Positions 54,163-63,610 of a stretch of DNA of 64,000 bases are shown here, in pieces; positions within the stretch are counted from its first letter, which is position 1, and each line of letters starts with the position of its first letter. Source of the stretch: Ligula intestinalis (lineage: Eukaryota > Platyhelminthes > Cestoda > Diphyllobothriidea > Diphyllobothriidae); NCBI GenBank assembly GCA_036362985.1, contig JAYGXS010000005.1, forward strand, positions 49,430,115 to 49,494,114, read 5' to 3'. A program made the translations under genes and the position numbers. The notes beneath the pieces are model-generated. The model searched no databases and was not told the origin of the DNA. It saw only the letters and a list, made by a program, of their open reading frames with translations.

Positions 54163-57100
54163 CTAAAGGAGGTAAAAAATGCAATGAACTCCGAGGTGAT
54201 GAGCAAGCAGGATAGAAGTTAGAAACGGTCGGAGAAGTAATTGCGCATTGCGGCCGGTATTTCATGCAAAATTCCGAAATTTGCGAATGATTGATAATCA
54301 CTCGTAAAACGGCGTTAAGTAGGGTTGTAGTATTAATTGTCGCGTGGCCTAATCTCACGTTATATCAGTCACCTCAGAATGCCGGCTTTTAGGCGAGTGG
54401 ATTTTTGACCGCTTGCAAGATGCACATTCTGTAACAAAATTGCCACTTAAACAGTAGGCATGTAACTCATTAATTTTGACTGCCTTTATAAATTCACAAA
54501 ATTATTTTTGATTTTGATTTGACGATGTTCTTTGGGATAAAAAGTAACTTTAATGAGTGAGTTTTCGAGCTTGGCACCCCAACTCGTCTTCGGACTAACA
54601 GGAAAAGTGCAATGAACAACTAAAAGTTCAAAACTGCCGAAAAAAATCAATAGGCATATAGGGTGAGACGTGATTTGTGGGTGTGGCCTCAGTTAGTGTC
54701 TGTCGTGCGGCCTCTGTTTGTTCCATCGTTCTTTGACGTGCTTATAAATACCATCCAAATCGACGTGACGGTTGATGCGTGTTCCAGTTTATACGAAAGT
54801 ATTCTTTATTGTAAGCATTTGGTAGCAAATTATGCCTTCTTCAAATTTTATACGTTAAAGAAGGGTATCCTTCGATTGGAAAAGTTTCTACTTATGGGAT
54901 TGTTTACGACAGTGAAAGGTTTAGTCATAATACACCGTATCCGTCAATTTATTAATATTCTCTACAATGTAAACAACAACTACTGCAAAATTGCATGAGA
55001 AGTATGTGACCTCGTCCGCACACCGTAGGGAAAGACGTACTTTTCTTTAAACAGTATGCACACAGCACGCAGTTTGGAAACCTTGCATTCAGTTGTAACT
55101 GTCGGTAGGTCTCAAAACTATTCGGTAATTTATTTAAAATCGAAATGTATCCTTTCTTGAAGTATAAAATTAAGAGAAGACGTAATTTGCTACCAAAGGA
55201 ATACAAGAATAATTTTATGAATGCTTTCTATAAAATATTTGTGAAAATCAATGAGTTAAATGCGTACTTTTCAAGTAGCCATTTTTAAAAGAGTACACTT
55301 TTTGTGAGCGGTGAAAAAAGAAGCTGGTTAAAAAGCCGGCATCCTGGCGTGAGTGAAAAGGCTTTAGATCAGGCTGCACGATAATCCATATTACAACCGT
55401 ACTTAAAAGTTGTTTTACGAGCAGTTGTCGATCTTTCGCAAATTTGCATGAAATACCGGCCGTACTGCAGTAATTTAGTCGTACTGCACAGGCAAATCAA
55501 TCATCACCTTGGTTTCGTCACCTCCTTCTTGGCCTTCTTCTCCTTCAGGGTAGCGGACAGGAGTTTTGTGATAGTGGCTGGCACGCTGTTGCAATGATAG
55601 TAGAAGATTACAGGGTAGCCTCGTGTGATGGGTTGCTGAGGTGCAAACACCAACAGACGGGCACGGATCCGAGAGCAGACAGACATGGGGTTGTCCTGGT
55701 CGCAGATAACATCACCGGGGGAGAGGGAAACCTGCGGATCAACACCCTGCAGGATGAGCGCCACCTGGTCGCCCGCAAAGGCAAACTTTACGCTCTGGTC
55801 TAACAAATTGCCTGAACAAGGTGGAAGGGGGGAGGGGTAGAGTAAGAAATGGCATCGCAGTAAAGAAGGCCAACGCACAGTCATTTGGCCTCACAGCAAA
55901 ATGACACGTGGGAAAGTAAATGCAGTATACAGAAGGAGACCACGACGATTTTGGACAATGCCGCGTTTGATGGACGGGGTGTTTAATCTCATCTTCGGTA
56001 GGCTCGGGGCGCGCTTGCAGATTACATGCAAGAGGGAGAGGATGAGCAGTTAGGCTTCTCACCGCCAGCAAGCAAATGTACTTCTGGACTAGCGCACGTG
56101 AAGGGTCCTGGTTTAGAAGGTTAAGTCACTGAGACCTACTTAGAAATGAGTACCAGCTACGTCCTAACTGGAGTGTGTATGAGAGTAGCCTTGACGCTGA
56201 CACATTGTGGGTGTTAAAAAAGTGCATGCCAGTCTAAACTTAGTTCCATTTAAATTACCACTGTGTTTTCCCGAGGTAGTAGAGAGCCTCCTCGTTTATG
56301 ATTATCACGGGACGTGTTTGCGCCTTTGCCATTCATATGCACCACACCGACCCAGACGGTGACGGGTACCTGCTACGGCTGCGATCATTCCTGATCTAGC
56401 CGGTCTCGGTTCGGACGTATTGCTCATTAAGTGTCGTGGAAATTGTGAGTTCAGGCGGGCCCCCAAAAGCCGCTCGGTGACAGGATCAAGCTATGATTCG
56501 AGCCTTGGGTGGTGCACCACTTAGGGGTGGATATGAATGGCTGATGACGCCTAAAGAGCCAGAAATGGCCATTAGATTATCCCTTGTCTTCATCGACAAT
56601 GTTCATCTGCCTATACTACTAACCGCTGTGCGGCTATTGCCAGAAATGGCCATTACAGTATCCCTTGTCTTCATCAACAGTGTTCATCTGCCTATACTAC
56701 TAACCGCTGTGCGGCTGCTGTTAGGACCCGAGAATGAGTGGTAAGAGTGAATTCCGTTAGCGATCGATGAACGTTCATCAACAAATGTAACTAAAATCAA
56801 GGCTCCCAGTGGGGCCTCGTAGCTTAGGTGGTTAAAACCCCCTCCCGACAGGAACGTGTGTTCAGGATCCTGTAAACGGAATTCTTACCGTTACATTATC
56901 AGAAGTCAATATTATAGATATTTTTGAGTACGGCAGATATCGACACGGCTCAGCATTCATAGTGGTAAGCTACTTAAGCTAAGAAAGTTGCCGAAAAAGC
57001 ATGCTTTGCCTATGCGGTAATGACCTTAGAGTACTGCGTCAACTCACTGATAACCAAAGGCATGTGAGTAAAATGTGATTCTTACGTGGTACTTGGACGG

Positions 57101-58462
57101 TGCGGCAAACGCCCATGCCCGATCTCAGTTCCGCCTGGCTTGTAACAGTTGTACCTTCTATAAACAGTGTAAGACGGAAGATAATGTGGCCAGCCCATGC
57201 GACTTTTAGTTTGCGTTGAGGTGCACAAAATAGCCTAACTCCCACGTAAAGCGCATGAGAAGCGAGGACATTACGCGACGGGTAGTACTTCGCAGTTGGT
57301 GACTGAATGGTTACCCTGTTTCTGAAGGGTGATGGCCTAGGCTAAGTGCAGGGCTATTCCCTCATCCTTTTGAGATTTAAGGATTGTGTGCATATGCTAT
57401 GCCACGCTTCAGCAAACCATGACCCTTGCAGTTCTTTTGGACCCGATTCTCTGTCAGTGTATGTGTTTGCGCTCTCGCTGGGTATACAGGCCGTGCACAT
57501 GGTTGCCCAGTGAATTGTATCTTCCTTTTCGGATCTAGAGGACTGAGAACCGGCTGGTGGCGCCTAGCGAAGTGGAAGGCGCTGTTAACAGCGTAACTCG
57601 ACTAGGTCGTTGTGTTTGTCAATCCTCTTGAACGCCAGTGTCATTTAGAAACAAAATTTGTCTCTCAATCGTCAGAGGGTTTTTTGGATGCCGGGTCTAT
57701 TAGAGATAGTCAGGTGAACGTTTATAGTCGTCCTTACCCCCCTCTTCCCGCCTACCTACAACAATACTACTTCAAAATAGCTTTTTTAAGAAGTGTTCGG
57801 CCATATTTCCCAAGTTAATTTACTCGAACTGTGTAGGTATTCGATGTGTTCGAAGGGGTTTCCAGATCTCGGAGTCTGGGATTAACTCTTGTTATCTGAC
57901 CTTAAGGAGGACGAAGATGAACGGACCTATTATTCTGTGAGAGTCACTAACAGACCGCAGTGGATTAACACAACAAGCGATTGATACATCCGCGGTTTGC
58001 CAAAAAGTGTAGCTACCGCTTTAAAGGTTGCAGTAAAATTCTCCTTGGATTGTGAGAATGGGCATGGTCAAAGCCTCCTCAAAGACCAAAAAATAAAGAT
58101 ACTGAAGCGACACATGGCTGATGCAGGCAGGCAACTGCGCAGTTGCCAATTATTGGCATACAACCAATGTCCTATTGATCACAGTGNNNNNNNNNNAACA
58201 GCACGGATAGAAAGTGTTGACTGACCATCAACTTTCCCAGCATCACCGGTGCCGGACAGAGAGCGTATGGACTTCACGACTCCCGGGTGTCCAATAGGAA
58301 GGCAGACTATACGACTCGTGGGCATGTTTACGCCCGCGGAGATTGCACCAGATACAATACGACCAGCAACCACAGGAACACTCGATCCAACAGGCTTGAA
58401 AATGTCACTGACAACAAAACGGAATGGGCCCCCTACCGGTCGTTCCACAGGCTCCAGGTCGT
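54018..58462 (-). CDS. HBS1L: HBS1-like translational GTPase, 3' part of gene (three exons)
   Basis: HBS1 works with Pelota to split stalled ribosomes; it is related to eEF1A and eRF3. Three exons (58247-58462, 55508-55811, 54018-54162) splice in frame to about 221 residues covering beta-barrel domains 2 and 3: PVGGPFRFVVSDIFKPVGSS, then FAFAGDQVALIL, SRIRARLLVF, PITRGYPVIFYYHCNSVPAT, then AEVEITFERPICLETYDT and LGRFMLRVAGDSIAGGTVLS. The phrases PITKGFPV-type and LGRFMLRxxGxSIAxG fit HBS1 better than eRF3. The GTP-binding domain and N-terminus are not found and should lie beyond the window or in sequence I could not resolve. The last exon is also uncertain: after LS there is a consensus donor GTAAGT, but read-through would add only VSILPL and a stop. 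A 10-N gap lies about 50 nt beyond exon 58247-58462. Confidence 0.85.
54228..55490. mobile_element. Long palindromic MITE, copy 3, filling an HBS1-like intron
   Basis: Ends share GCGGCCGGTATTTCATGC and its reverse complement, and arms share AATGCCGGCTTTT, GGTAGCAAATTA and AAGAAGGGTATCCTT with copies 1 and 2. Occupies about 1260 of the 1345 nt between exons 54018-54162 and 55508-55811. The left arm holds extra sequence around 54520-54790. Confidence 0.75.
55508..55811 (-). CDS. HBS1L: HBS1-like exon, domains 2/3
   Basis: Two bases, 100 codons, two bases. NLLDQSVKFAFAGDQVALIL, then CDQDNPMSVCSRIRARLLVF, QPITRGYPVIFYYHCNSVPA, then a lysine-rich LKEKKAKKEVTKP. Acceptor CCTTGTTCAG, donor CCAAG|GTGATG. 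Confidence 0.9.
56497..56720 (+). mobile_element. Hammerhead SINE with 81-bp tandem duplication
   Basis: B box GATTCGAGCCTTGGG and GTGGTGCACC, then CTGATGA (56541-56547), decayed stem II CGCCTAAAGAGCC, GAAA (56562-56565) and ATGGCCAT (palindromic stem III). The segment from GCCAGAAATGG to the next such site repeats once with a period of 81 nt (56558 and 56639), ending in GTTCATCTGCCTATACTACT twice. Confidence 0.7.
56813..56885 (+). mobile_element. tRNA-like element
   Basis: TCGTAGCTTAGGTGGTTAAA (A-box-like) and GTGTTCAGGATCC (B-box-like) 40 nt apart. No cloverleaf can be closed, so a tRNA-derived repeat rather than a tRNA gene. Confidence 0.35.
56890..58246. other. HBS1-like intron, no feature recognised
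   Basis: Contains an assembly gap (58187-58196). No exon recognised. A minus-strand frame at 57080-57245 ends at a donor-like GTAAGA but matches neither HBS1 nor any family I know. Confidence 0.4.
58187..58196. other. Assembly gap (10 N)
   Basis: Ten N, 50 nt downstream (minus strand) of an HBS1-like exon; its real length is unknown. Confidence 0.99.
58247..58462 (-). CDS. HBS1L: HBS1-like exon, domain 2
   Basis: Two bases, 71 codons, one base. DDLEPVERPVGGPFRFVVSD, FKPVGSSVPVVAGRIVSGAI, GHPGVVKSIRSLSGT. Acceptor CTTACATTGCAG; donor ACCG|GTGATG, chosen because it restores GNLLDQSVKFAFAGD across the junction. Confidence 0.85.
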
Positions 58463-58569
58463 CTGCAATGTAAGAAGGCAATCAAGGTGTGATCGGGGTA
58501 GTCTGAGTGAAAAAGGGCTTGGGGACAGAGGAATAAAAGTAATGTAGTGGACCTTAATGCCACTGTTGG

Positions 58570-58975
58570 CTCATCACGCCAACGCTGCGGTTACGCTGAT
58601 GGCTGGCCCCTGGTCTGTCTATCGCTGAAGGTCTGAGCGAGTTACTAACACACCCAGTCTCGCCTGTGCCCACTTCGCGCTGTGCAACCAATCACCACTA
58701 GTTTGCCGAGACAAAGCGACATTCGGCGGCCGCCCGGAATGACTGCCGTGAGGATACTTGGGAATCCGCTCTGAGCGGGGCGCGCGTGACGCCACGCGCT
58801 CACGCGGCTCTCACGGCCATGCCGGACCGATTAGCCACTTTCTCCTAACTGTTATGTACACAATACATTCTTCCTTCTAGTCTGGCCTTCCCAAGACTCC
58901 TCCCATCTTTTAAGGAACCGGGCCTGGAAGATCGTAGTTGGTAGGGTTAGCCATCTTAGTCTTAACTCCTATAGT
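58570..58975 (+). repeat. LTR-like dispersed repeat, copy 2
   Basis: TATGTACACAATACATTCTT, CTTCTAGTCTGGCCTTCC and AAGGAACCGGGCCTGGAAGA match 47540-47630. GC-rich 5' half. Confidence 0.45.
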
Positions 58976-59239
58976 TGACATTTGAGTGATGCATAGGTTC
59001 TAGGGAGCGCAGATTAACTAGAAATGACCTCAAGATCGGAAACTGTTTCAGGGATCCGTGTGATCCCACTCAAAGCATACAAATCTAAGTCTTTGGCGCT
59101 AATCGGGCACAGAGCGTTGTTCAGTTGACGGTGCCTGTGAAAATTCTTTCGAAACAAATCGCCCGGATGATTTTTTAAGTGCTATGGATGAAGTAACACC
59201 ATTTCGTGTAACCACTGTTTCCGATAGGAAAGGGAGACC

Positions 59240-59404
59240 TTAACACTTTGACTGCGACGTGCGCCATATGTGGTACGTGCAATGATGTCCAAAACTGCGA
59301 TGTGCGCCATATATGGTAAACGTCTAGGCCTAAAGTAATGCAGGTTTGAAAACGCTGCCCCAGGGGCATACAGGCTATTATAAGAGTCGCAGTCAAAGTG
59401 TTAA
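59240..59404. mobile_element. piggyBac-type MITE (165 bp)
   Basis: TTAA at both ends, with perfect 15-bp inverted termini CACTTTGACTGCGAC. TTAA duplication is the mark of piggyBac transposition. The interior repeats GTGCGCCATAT.TGGTA twice (59259 and 59303). No coding sequence. Confidence 0.82.
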
Positions 59405-60499
59405 GTATGCTTAGCCACTGATGTATCCGCTTGTGAACTCGAATTACGGCTGGAAGATATGTATTATTTATTGGCATTAATTTGGCCCTAAACTGACGTT
59501 GCATCAAGCATATTAGTTGCGGCGTAACTTGTTGCCGAGGATTCCACATTCATAGTATTGTAACGAAAATCAATAGTGATAATGGACGGTTTGATACCAT
59601 CCTCCCAGTCTAACACTCCTTTCCGCACATACGACCAAGGGAAAAAGCAGGTTATGGCTCTGAAGGTTACGTCCAGAAAACACGTTGAATGTATAAGCGC
59701 AACCCATCCGAGCGTCGCCAAATTTTAAAGCGTTGACTGCACAATGTGGGCTCCACCGTTTTGGTACAGAAAATATCTGTTACTCCGCTTCCTATAAAAG
59801 TCTTGTTGCAACTCCTTTCAATTGCTGACAACAGGGGAGAGCATACTTCGGGTGTAGTTTGTGTGTCGTAGCCCATAGTTGGATCAGGAATCCCCGCCGG
59901 AATCCAAACTGGGAGTATTTGGGAGACGGAGAAAAGCCGCGACCTCGACCGGCTTGAGCCACAGGTCCGCGGGAGTGAGGTGGGTGCCTGGCCGAGAACT
60001 GCAGGCGAACAGATGACGGCAGTCATGCGGTGAGACGCCGCAGTCGGGACAGCAGTCGGGTATGGATGGGTCGAGCTGGTGCTGGTACTGGCGAAAGAGC
60101 ATGCAGTAGCCACTGCGTAGCTGCGCCAGGGTACAGCGAATGACCCTCGGGAGATGTCGTTCAGAGGCCGCAATCGGAGGTGGATAGCCACCCAAAAGGA
60201 CCAGGGGACGGTAACCTCGTTTCTCCTCGACAACGACTCTCTGGTGGAGACGCTGGAAGCCTGTCTTGGTGGCAGAGCTATGAACAGGTAGATCAGCGAG
60301 AGACGAGGCAACAGCTTCCTTGTGGAGTGCTCGAATAGACGGCTGGATGTTGCGGCAGGGCTCGGGAGCGGTGCAACGGTGATGATTGGGATGGCCAGGT
60401 TGCGAACAACTTCAACAGAACTGCTGGCTAAGGAGAGTGTTGTGATGGGCGACCGGTAGAACAGAAGCCTCCACATGAAGAGGATCTATAGGCGACATT

Positions 60500-61495
60500 T
60501 TATAGCAACCCGTGATCGTGCGGAGGGCAGCGTTTTGGGCTGACTGGAGGCGGCGGAGGCTGGAAGAGCTCATCGTAGGAGACCAGATTGATGCCGCATA
60601 AGTGAGGTGCGGCTTGGCCAGCGCCTTGAAAGCAGTCGACAGTCTCTTTCGCGCAGCCCCAGGATGTGCCTGCTAGAGCCTTGAGGACCTTGGTGCAGCG
60701 GCTTACTTTGCTTGCGGTCGCCCTGGCATGGTCTGCGAACGTGAAGAGCGGATCAAAACGCAAACCAAGGAGCTTGGGCTTGCGGACGTGCGGTAAGGAC
60801 GGCCCATTGACAGTGATGACCGGATGACGATTAAACTCCTTCGGATCAAGCGTAAAAACAGTTACGGACGACTTGGCTGCCGAGATCGTCATTCCGCGCT
60901 GGGTGAGGAAGTTTTCGACAACAGGCATGAACTCCGTGAAAAGCTGTGCAGCCTGATCGATGTCATGGTGCCAGCAAAAGAACGTAACATCGTCCGCATA
61001 GGATATCACTTGCACAGGTGCCCGGGGGAGTGGGAGCTCTCGAATGTAGATGTTAAAGAGTGTCGGGCTGAGCACAGAGCCTTGAGGGACGCTACAGGAC
61101 TGCTTACGGGGCTTGGAGAGAGCGCCCCGGAAGAGGACACGATCGTGACGGCCACGGGTGTAAGCCGCCAACCATCGGACCAGGCCAGTCGGGACGTTCA
61201 GCGAGACCAATTCCTGCAGGAGCTGATCGTGGCGGGCGCAGTCAAAGGCTCGTGACAGGTCAATTGAGACTGCCACGGTCCGCGAAGCGGGCTTCTGTTG
61301 ATTGAAGCCCTCGAGGATAGCATCGCTGAGCTCGAAAAGCGCCGTTGTAGTTCCACGACCTGATCGGAAACCATGTTGGTGGCAAGATAGTTCCGCCACA
61401 GACGTCAGAATTGGGTGGATGAGCCGTTCCAGGATCTTCGCCAATGGACTGAGGAGGGCAATTGGACGATAAGAGGTCGCTAGGCAGGGGGCCCT
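60500..61495 (-). pseudogene. LINE reverse transcriptase segment
   Basis: Continues the LINE in another frame: SYRPIALLSPLAKILERLIH, HGFRSGRGTTTAL, AVSIDLSRAFDCARHDQLLQ, SVPQGSVLSPTLFN, YADDVTFFCWHHDIDQAAQL, LGLRFDPLFTFADHA. All RT palm motifs including YADD are intact; the frame goes wrong again near 60650. Confidence 0.82.
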
Positions 61496-63254
61496 TACCC
61501 GCTTTGACCAGGGGGATAATGATTGACTGGTGCCAGCAATCAGGGATGATTGAAGTTCCCAGTGAAAGGTTGAAGAGGGCGGCAAGGTAGGCAGCCACCT
61601 TCGGGCCGATGTGGTGCACATGGATAGGCGCCAGACCATCTGGTCCTAAGGCTTTCGAAGCTCTCATTTTCTTGACGGCGGTGAGGATAGCATCAGCCGA
61701 AAAGAAAATGTCTGGGGGCGGGGCTTTATGGCGCTGGCTTTTGGGACTGGGCGCCGAGCGGGGCGAGAACAGCTTGTTCATCTTCGCGGCGATCTTACCG
61801 TTGTTGGAAATGAACTTGCCGTCGCCGAAGCTAATAGACTGGTTTGATGTATCAGCCCGGGGTTTGGTCAGGTTGCGTAAAAGCTTCCAAGTGGCAGCTG
61901 AGTTGCCGCTGAAATTGCAATCTGAAATTCGTTCATGCCAGCGTTGGCGCTTGCCATCGTTGATAGTCTTAGTGATTAAGCCATTCAGTTCACCAACGCG
62001 CGGGTCACTGGCATCACGCGCTCGTAGTTTGTCTCTCTCTCGTTCCAGACGAGAGGCTTCGGGCGGATAGTTAGGACGGAGAAGGGGAATGCGGCCGTTA
62101 GGGATGTGGTGACTTGCTGCTGCCAGGAGTAGTCGACGAAGGGCTCGCTCCGCCATGTGGACACAGGTGGGAGGCGGTAGGCCATCGATCTCGGCTTCGC
62201 ATTCGGTCGTGAACGCTGCCCAATTGGCTTTCTTGAAATTAATGAAGTGCCGGTTGGGGGCCTTGATACGCTCGGCAGCGGTGGCCAATTCGAGCAAAAT
62301 GGGGAGGTGGTCGCTACCCAGGCTGATTTCCGTGTTCCACATGGTGGAGGCTACCAGACTGAGACTGGCGAGGGAAACATCGGGCGAGCTGGAGGCGCCG
62401 TTGGTCGGGAGCCGCGTTTGGCTGTTCTCGTTGAGAACGGCAAAGGGGGCGTGTTCTATTTCATCAGCCAGAGCTTCTCCTCGGGGGTCGGCTGCCAAGT
62501 TAGAGCACCACAGGTCATGGTGAGCGTTGAAGTCACCTAGCACCAGACTGTCTCCAGAAGGTAAGTAGGGAGCGATAGAGGTGGTGAAACCGGGAGAACA
62601 ACTGGAAGTTGGAGGGATGTACACGTTCACGACGGTTAGCGGCGCCGGGCCAATGTCAAGGGAAATCGCTAGTACTTCCGTGGGATCGGCTCCAAGCAGG
62701 GGAAGCTGGTGATGGACAATATATTTGTCCACCAGGAAGGCCAAACCTCCGCCTTTATTGCGGCCGCGGTCGCGACGGACAATCGTGTAATCGGCACAGG
62801 AAGGGACTTTAGTGGAGTTAGACCGCTTTGTCTCTTGGATAGCCGCCACAGCTATGCTGTGCGAGCGCATGAAGGCCAGGAGCTGGTCAAGCTTCCCAAG
62901 GAGGCCGTTGGCGTTGAATTGTAAGATCTTAAGACCAGGTGGTGAGGCAAGGTCGGAGACCAGAGGATTTGGGTTCAGGACTGGACGGGCTGGAGACATG
63001 GAGATCGGTGGGGGCACGGGACAGCTGGGACACGCAAAGGCGGGCGACCAATCGGCAGCCGTGGCGAGGCCACTGCAGCGGAGATGGCACCAGCCATTGC
63101 AGGAGCCGCAACGTACAGACCAGTCGCGGCGGCCCAGACGGACTCGGCAGAACGAGCAGTACCAGAGAGGTCCAGGGTTGGCCTCGATTCCGGCGGCGAG
63201 GAGGAGGAGTCGGAGCAGCGTGGCCGGGAGGGGCTGTTCCGTCATCAAAAACAC
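61260..63254 (-). CDS. LINE ORF, 2A-like motif, zinc finger and APE endonuclease (truncated by frameshift)
   Basis: 664 codons. Residues about 8-29: LPATLLRLLLLAAGIEANPGP, hydrophobic run then a 2A-like end. Residues 30-80: zinc-finger cysteines. Residues about 108-335: endonuclease with QETK, GDFN and GSDHLP motifs, all active-site blocks present. After about residue 590 (SIIIPLVKAGKGPLPSDL) the frame is lost and the last part is not the RT. The ATG at 63254 fits the homologous start seen in the short derivatives. Confidence 0.8.
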   Translation of the reverse strand: MFLMTEQPLPATLLRLLLLAAGIEANPGPLWYCSFCRVRLGRRDWSVRCGSCNGWCHLRCSGLATAADWSPAFACPSCPVPPPISMSPARPVLNPNPLVSDLASPPGLKILQFNANGLLGKLDQLLAFMRSHSIAVAAIQETKRSNSTKVPSCADYTIVRRDRGRNKGGGLAFLVDKYIVHHQLPLLGADPTEVLAISLDIGPAPLTVVNVYIPPTSSCSPGFTTSIAPYLPSGDSLVLGDFNAHHDLWCSNLAADPRGEALADEIEHAPFAVLNENSQTRLPTNGASSSPDVSLASLSLVASTMWNTEISLGSDHLPILLELATAAERIKAPNRHFINFKKANWAAFTTECEAEIDGLPPPTCVHMAERALRRLLLAAASHHIPNGRIPLLRPNYPPEASRLERERDKLRARDASDPRVGELNGLITKTINDGKRQRWHERISDCNFSGNSAATWKLLRNLTKPRADTSNQSISFGDGKFISNNGKIAAKMNKLFSPRSAPSPKSQRHKAPPPDIFFSADAILTAVKKMRASKALGPDGLAPIHVHHIGPKVAAYLAALFNLSLGTSIIPDCWHQSIIIPLVKAGKGPLPSDLLSSNCPPQSIGEDPGTAHPPNSDVCGGTILPPTWFPIRSWNYNGAFRAQRCYPRGLQSTEARFADRGSLN

Positions 63255-63610
63255 GGATTGGGCGGAGGGGAGAGTTGATCCAACGTAGGGAGATGGGTGT
63301 AGCAGACCTTGGCCGCCAGGAGGGCGGGTGGGAACGCGATTCGTAGACGCGTCTGCTGTGGTTCCCTTCGGGTGTAGTCACTCCTCTTGGCGAATATCTC
63401 TATTTTGCCCGGCGATGACACCCAATTCGCATCTGTGTCCTATGTTACCATGCCCAACACGATGGTCACACTTGTAGCCGTGGGCCAGACCAGATGAGGG
63501 TATATGCCTATCTCTAAAGCAACACGGAAGAAAGCAACAGGAAGTCTGTAGGAGGTTAAGGATAGTCGTGGTTGTGGTCGCTTAGTCCGTCACGACAGAA
63601 AGGACTAGAT

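Larger units (their letters stand above)
59867..63370 (-). mobile_element. APE-type non-LTR retrotransposon, near full length, frameshifted
   Basis: Minus strand, about 3.5 kb. Order: 5' UTR from about 63370; ORF start 63254; 2A-like GIEANPGP; Cys/His zinc finger (CSFCRVRLGRRDWSVRCGSC, CHLRC, ACPSC); APE endonuclease (LKILQFNANGLLGKLDQLLA, AAIQETKR, GDFNAHHDLWCS, SLGSDHLPILLE); RT (TSYRPIALLSPLAKILERLI, IDLSRAFD, CSVPQGSVLSPTLFNIYI, ISYADDVTFF); C-terminal Cys/His motif (CCPDCGVSPHDCRHLFACSS). Frameshifts near 61480 and 60650 and later break the ORF. Fits the Jockey/R1/CR1 broad group; no finer placement is justified. Confidence 0.88.

Noticed and set aside
57039..57245. Minus-strand open frame ending at GTAAGA as an HBS1-like exon
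   Set aside because: Exons 58247-58462 and 55508-55811 already join in frame with no missing residues.
62155..63381. Several plus- and minus-strand open frames over the LINE 5' half
   Set aside because: Shadows of the 664-codon endonuclease ORF caused by its GC-rich codons.
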